This document shows positions 59,083 to 64,000 of a stretch of 64,000 bases of DNA, in pieces. The translations under genes were made by a program, and so were the position numbers. The stretch lies in the NCBI RefSeq assembly GCF_002878395.1, contig NC_061118.1, positions 92,426,678 to 92,490,677 on the forward strand, written 5' to 3'. The stretch comes from Capsicum annuum (lineage: Eukaryota; Streptophyta; Magnoliopsida; Solanales; Solanaceae). The notes beneath the pieces are model-generated. The model had not been told where the DNA came from, searched no databases, and was given only the letters and a program-made list of their open reading frames with translations. Position 1 is the stretch's first letter. Each line of letters begins with the position of its first letter.

Positions 59083-59942
59083 TCAATTTCTGTATTTGAA
59101 TTTTGGCACTAGGGCATTGGTAGAAGAAGGATCTGGAACTGCTAGCTTAGGATGAAACTGTGAACAGTTTTCTCCTTCTAATTTAGGTTGAGCAAAACTA
59201 AAACTGCCCGACCTTGCTTTCTTATTCTGCCTCTTCCTAGTCCTAATTTTCTGCTCCTCTATTTGTTGAGCATCGTTCATGAGCTGGCTAAAGTCATATC
59301 ATTATTCAATATTGCAAACCTACACTCATTTACCACACTATCATTCACCCCTGACACAAACTTTCTTATCTTAGCCCTGTTGTTTGCAACTACATGAGGG
59401 GCATATCTAGCTAACTAAGTAAATATGAGAGAGTACTCTTTAACCATCATATTTCTCTGCATAAGGTTGATGAACTCTAGAACTTTTTCCTCCCTTAGTT
59501 CTTGGGGAAATAATCTCTCTAAGAAAGCCATGACAAATTCCTCCCACTCTATAGGACCTGCATCCTCTAACCTCTCAGACTTCCACTGTTTGTACCAACT
59601 GTGAGCAACATCCTGTAATTGGTATACGGCTAACTCGACACTCTGACAAGAAGTAACTCCCATGATGTCTATGACCTTCTGAACTTGATCAATGAATTCC
59701 TGGGGGTCTTCATTAGACTTAGACCCGTAGAAAGATAGAGGGTTCATTCGGGTGAAGTCCCGAATCCTAGCTGCAGTTGAGTTGGCCACTGGATTGGTCA
59801 GAATAGCTGGTGGCCATTCCTTTTGGGAAGCCATAGACTGAGCAAGAGTGGTAAATATTGTTCTAAACTCTGCATGAGAAACATGATCACCCAAAGGTTC
59901 TTCGGGCTGAGGGGCTGACTGATTTCTTCTCTTAGGAGACAT
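59083..59942 (-). pseudogene. gag: gag of Del-2
   Basis: Starts MSPKRRNQSAPQPEEPLGDH at 59942 and is open to 59415: RIRDFTRMNPLSFYGSKSNE, PQEFIDQVQKVIDIMGV, LAVYQLQDVAHSWYKQWKSE, IEWEEFVMAFLERLFPQELR and VLEFINLMQRNMMVKEYSL. A stop just before 59412 and a frameshift lead into the C-terminal basic part (KIRTRKRQNKKARSGSF, 59083-59280). The start is chosen because it follows the leader at the expected distance from the primer site and matches the MPPKR start of Del-1. It forms the particle; a Retrotrans_gag core is clear. Confidence 0.9.
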
Positions 59943-60147
59943 GTCTGAAATAAAGAGAAGAAGTGGACTAGACTGAGAGAATGACTTGTGATTATGCTCA
60001 CTGGCACGGCATGAATACTGAAAGAGGGGAAACTATTCTTAAAACATCTCATAGCCTCTTGCACATAAATGTGGTGGGCAACACACCTATGTACAAGACT
60101 CTACTAGATGCGGCTTTTAGACTTCCTAGGACTCTATTAAACCTTAG

Positions 60148-60159
60148 GCTCTGATACCA
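60148..60159 (-). other. Primer binding site, initiator Met-tRNA (Del-2)
   Basis: The minus strand reads TGGTATCAGAGC four bases after the 5' LTR end, as in Del-1. Confidence 0.93.
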
Positions 60160-60163
60160 AGTT

Positions 60164-62978
60164 TGTAACACCCCAATTTTCTGAATTAGAATGCTACACG
60201 ATGCTATGACCCCAAAGGAATACAAGCTAACCTATGACTGATATCTGTACCTGTACACTGCATAATATACATTTAAAATGCGGAAAAAATAAACAATAGG
60301 CCATAAGGTTTACTGAATAAAATATCTGACAAATCATCACATCCATATGGGGTAACAAATACCCAAAACAACTGAAGTATGAGACAAATTTGAACTAAAT
60401 CTGAAAGTCTCTAAATACTGTTTGAGTAAGGAGTTAAAGGAACATGTCTCCAACTAACTCCGTAAATTGAAAGATAACCGAAGAAAATAAATAAAGTGAA
60501 ATCATTGTCCTCAAATGAAGAGGACTTACTACAACTCTATATATTGAAATGTGACTGCTACTGCTGATCTGGAACTCGTGGGTCTGAACTTATGGTGTAA
60601 TATAAAAGAAAGCACCATAGCGCAAATGCGTCAGTACAACTGAAAGTACTGAGTGTACGAGTGAGGTAGGATATATGCAAAAGGGCTTACATGTATGAGC
60701 AGTGCTAACTGAATGACTAATATAAATCATGAGAGTGTAAATATGTATACATAGTAACTGAGATCGTGAATACGTGATATCTAGATCTGTACACTAATAC
60801 ATGGTTTATTGATATCTAACATGACTAATACTAGGATTTCTGATAACATGGATGATTGTGTTTGACAGTCTTGAATCTGATGGAACTACTTGAGTTCTGT
60901 ACTATAATTGAATTGACTATATCTGATAGTCCTGGTATACTAAAATCTAAAGAACTATCTGAGTTCTTTTACTGAGACTGAAACTGTAGGAGGTAGTTGT
61001 TTAACCGACATGCCCCAAATACGCTATAATATCTGAGCTGGGGTCCAATCTATGCTCTAATTAGAAGGGTGTCAATACCGCGCCACTGGTAAGGACAAGC
61101 TGTGAGTGACCCTTATCTGGAAGGTTACTCTAATGAGAATAGTGAGACCCTGGTCTGACAGGTCAAATCACCTTATCAACCTTAATCTGACAGGTTAAGA
61201 TGTCTTGACTTATGCTGGCTATATAGTTCTGGAACACAAGGATGAGTGCTAAGAATCACACCCTTATCTGGCAGGTGAGTTCCCATCCTTGGGTTCACTC
61301 AGTGCTAACTTCTACTCCCATCTGAAGAGATTGAACATGATTAATTGACTGTATATGAACTGAGTAACTGACTTCTATTGACTGACAAAATAGTACTATT
61401 ATCTGAGATCATGAGATTTCTGAGATTTTCTGAGTCACATGACTGTCTGAGTTCTATAGATCATGGATTGACTGAGAGTATCGTGATAACATGACATGGA
61501 TCTAGGCACACAACTATATTTTTTGGGTACAAGTACCCCCAGGACTCGATGGAAGAAATCTGACACACATGACTAACTTGATCATAAAAATAGAGTCCAT
61601 AATATCATAAGTAGGGGATTTCATACTACACTTACTTCTCAACATCTTATACATGGAAGGGGATGCGCATAACATGTATATACTCGCGTTGCTTCAATAT
61701 CATGCTTATTCCATATCACAACAATAACGTGGAGTTCATGTAGAATCATAAGGAATAGAACATGGGCCTGTCATTTAAGCACTATTAAGTCATAAAAACA
61801 TGGATTCTATCATTCTTGGCATTTTATCAAACACCTTATATGCACAACTTTGGGCATAGGTGTACTTATCAATTTGACAATCTTAATCCATCCAAAATTG
61901 ATGGGTTTCAACTAACCTACTCACATGTTTTATGAAAAACACATCAAGATACAACCTTGAATTGAAACAACAATCATCAACATGAATATAGTCATAATAC
62001 AACAAAGAAATCATAATTTATAATTTAAAACATGATACTTGAGATCCATGGATAAAAGGGACCCATGGATGAACACTACGCATACCTCAGTGATTCAATC
62101 TTGAAAGAGATCTAATGTTTCTGAAGGTTCTTGAAGAAATCCCTAGGCTTGCTCTTGATTTTTCTTGATTAGGGTTTAACCCCTTTAGGAGAGAATGTTC
62201 TTGTTCTTGAGGAGATGATCTTGAGAGGAAACCCTAATCTTGTTGTTGAAAGTGTATGAGAGAGCTTTTGGAGATGTTTAACTAAAGAGAATGGAAGTTA
62301 ATACGCTTCTTGAGGGTTATTAGTCGTAGGTAGTGAAGGAAAAGACCAAAATACCCTTGCAAAAATGTCCCTCAATTGCTGAAAAAAATAGCTGACGACA
62401 TTCATGGCAAGTCCTCAAGCTGGTGATAAGTTGTCACGAAATATAGTCACAAAAAAGTGAAATCTTGATTTTCTGGTTAAGGTTGACAACATTGGTGATA
62501 GGCCGTAACGGGCATGACAACTTATCACAAAATGTCTTCACTGGGGGTGGAAAACTTCCCAGGGATGACGACATTGGTGATAATTCGTCACGCTTGTGAT
62601 AGCTTAGCACGAATGTCGCCACTCAGTTTTCCAGTCTGACATGCTGGAGTAAACTGGGCATAACTCCTTGATCCGATATGGGATTTAGGAGAAATTGGTA
62701 TCGTTGGAAAGATAATTCAATTATATATCTTTTTATAGGTCATGAGCTCAGAAACTCATAGCATAACGAGAGATATACTTGTTTGAAGTTTACTATACCA
62801 ATATCCTTCACAAGAATTCAATCGGTAAGAAAATGTTTTGATTCGTCTATTAACTAGGACACTTTTAAGGCATTAACATGAATCAAACTTGATCATAACA
62901 CTACCATATAACTAAAAATTTATTACTCATGAATTCAAAGCATGATCCTAAAAATGTCTGAACTTTTGGGGTATTACA
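60164..62978 (-). mobile_element. 5' LTR of Del-2
   Basis: 2815 bp, TGTAACACCC to GGGTATTACA on the plus strand. Homologous to 52183-55047 across its length. Inverted-repeat cluster at 62391-62625. The TATA-like site present in the other LTR (54370) reads TTATTAG here. Confidence 0.92.
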
Positions 62979-62983
62979 TACAA

Positions 62984-64000
62984 ATTTACCCAAACTAGAG
63001 AGAAGGCAATAGGATTCTACAAGGGTATTAAGTAATTCAACCTGTGGGTCAAAATCTCCATATAATCGCAAAACTTATATGTATATTCAATAATAAGTCA
63101 TTCTATCCAATATCAATCTTGACATTCACATTCACACGCAATATATATCATGCATCATCCATGAAGAAGAGCAGACAGAAGCCTACCTCAAAGCTGAACT
63201 GCAAAATCCCAAATTATGTACCATATGCTTGTCTTCACTTTAAAATTCTCAAAATGTAATCACACTAACAAAACTATAATCTATTCATTAATACGAGTCT
63301 AACGATACCCATATTGCACTATTGTGCTTCAGATTTAAAAATGACACCAAAACCCTAAGTCGGTCCCACATATAGAAAATGAGTTTCCAAGACCAACTAA
63401 TGTTCACACATGAACAAGGATTCATAACCCTCAAAGAATGGGTGAAAACTAAGCATACATTGGGCTAAAATCAAGTCCTAAGAAAAATTAGGGTTTTAGG
63501 TCCAAACTATGAAATTCAAGCATGAATTCAAGGAATTCTTACCTTAATATTGAAGATAATCACAATAAAAGATGATAATTAAGCTCCCAAATCACCCTGC
63601 ATGACCAATTTTGAGTTCTCACAATCATTGTGGGGTTTCTAGGTCTAAATCGTGAAGGGTAAATGCCCCAAATATGTCTTGGGGCCTTTATATAGCCCCT
63701 AAAGGTTCTCAGGTGCTGCTATCGCAGTCACACGGGCCGTGGTTGCGCTCCCAATATTGCACACATTTGGTCACGATTGTGGTTGTACCAGATGATAGCA
63801 AACTGAAAAATGAGTCTTTGACCCTCGAAACTCATACGAAATCCAAATAACATGATCCAATAGTTAATTTTGAGTGTAACCACATTTCTAATCCATTGGA
63901 ATCATCAAAAATATCATAGGAGATCATTTAGGGAAAAAGTGGGTCCCACACCTAAACTTTCATTATTTTTCATAAATTTCACTCAATAGCTCGAAATAAA
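62984..64000 (-). other. Outer LTR segment with TATA box, to window end
   Basis: Non-coding continuation of the outer Del-type LTR. The minus strand carries GCTATATAAAG (63686-63696), a strong TATA box. An inverted-repeat-rich segment (63712-63795, 'gctatcgcagtcac', 'ggtcacgattgtgg') lies just upstream of it in transcription direction. The LTR start is beyond the window. Confidence 0.55.

Larger units (their letters stand above)
52183..62978 (-). mobile_element. Complete Del/Tekay-like chromovirus ('Del-2')
   Basis: 10,796 bp on the minus strand, flanked by perfect TACAA duplications (52178-52182, 62979-62983). It has two LTRs of about 2.8 kb, polypurine tract, Met-tRNA primer site and the full gag-PR-RT-RH-INT-chromodomain order. 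A chromodomain at the integrase end places it among chromoviruses, and long LTRs plus gag type point to Del/Tekay. It is inactive because of stops and frameshifts, although most catalytic residues survive. The first 235 bases of its two LTRs, aligned by eye, show about 30 differences, so it is not recent. Confidence 0.94.
38877..64000 (-). mobile_element. Outer Del-type LTR hosting Del-1 and Del-2; runs off window
   Basis: Begins TGTCACAACC at 38877. Its own sequence lies in 38877-40148, 50073-52182 and 62984-64000 (at least 4.4 kb), separated by the two nested elements. There is no primer site left of 38877, so on the minus strand this is the terminal edge of a 3' or solo LTR. 'tcatgatggcgcctaaca' near the edge is typical of Del/Tekay LTRs in my memory. 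A TATA box is at 63686-63696. No genes are seen in its parts; open frames at 39509-39703, 40079-40309 and 63044-63259 are featureless. That all three segments belong to one LTR is inferred from the insertion pattern. Confidence 0.6.

Noticed and set aside
1..64000. Host protein-coding genes, tRNA or rRNA genes
   Set aside because: Every frame with recognisable domains belongs to retroelements. The tRNA-like matches are primer binding sites of 12-16 bases, not tRNA genes.

Overview
This window is repeat-dense plant nuclear DNA. I see no host gene, no rRNA or tRNA gene and nothing bacterial. It is AT-rich, and every coding stretch I could recognise is a broken Ty3/Gypsy retrotransposon gene. 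The mix of elements suggests a dicot, most likely a Solanaceae member: chromodomain-bearing Del/Tekay-like elements with LTRs over 2 kb and an initiator-Met-tRNA primer site, Ogre/Tat-like elements with an Arg-tRNA primer site, and Athila/Tat-like elements with an Asp-tRNA-like primer site. The species is inferred from remembered family resemblance, not shown.

The layout is a stack of insertions. The oldest layer is a chromovirus-type Gypsy element on the minus strand ('H'). Only its protease/RT part (9053-10737) and a piece of its gag (38368-38876) remain in the window. Three things landed in H. (1) An Ogre-like element on the minus strand, of which the LTR (5399-9052), the primer site and a short leader remain. 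It is interrupted on its left by an Athila-like element on the minus strand (LTR 3829-5235, gag 2324-3631), which is itself cut by a Del-type LTR (1-2323, plus strand). (2) A plus-strand Athila-like element, 'Athila-B' (10738-38367, about 9.9 kb without its guests). (3) A Del-type LTR on the minus strand that starts at 38877 and runs past the window end.

Athila-B has two LTRs of about 1.43 kb, a primer site, a degenerate gag and a 3' accessory ORF, but no pol. Its gag is split by a solo LTR (12891-14825). A 15.8-kb Ogre-like element, 'Ogre-B' (16239-32017, minus), sits inside it, flanked by the perfect duplication AGGAA. Ogre-B also lacks pol. It keeps a gag with protein-level tandem repeats, and between gag and its 3' LTR it has a long non-coding tract with several tandem arrays, including nine units of exactly 56 bp. 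A 1.2-kb TIR element (22202-23429) has inserted into that tract.

The outer Del-type LTR on the right carries two complete Del/Tekay-like elements, both on the minus strand: Del-1 (40149-50072) and Del-2 (52183-62978, perfect duplication TACAA). Both have two LTRs, primer site, polypurine tract, gag, protease, RT, RNase H, integrase and chromodomain. Del-2 keeps nearly all catalytic residues but has stops and frameshifts. Del-1 has also lost catalytic residues in protease, RT and RNase H. All elements therefore look immobile unless supplied in trans.

The points most worth following are: the two pol-less, gag-only elements; a possible internal promoter plus 5'UTR intron ahead of the Athila-B accessory ORF; the 56-bp, 70-bp and 162-bp tandem arrays inside Ogre-B; and a recurrent design in which unrelated LTR families carry a cluster of short inverted repeats just upstream of their TATA box.
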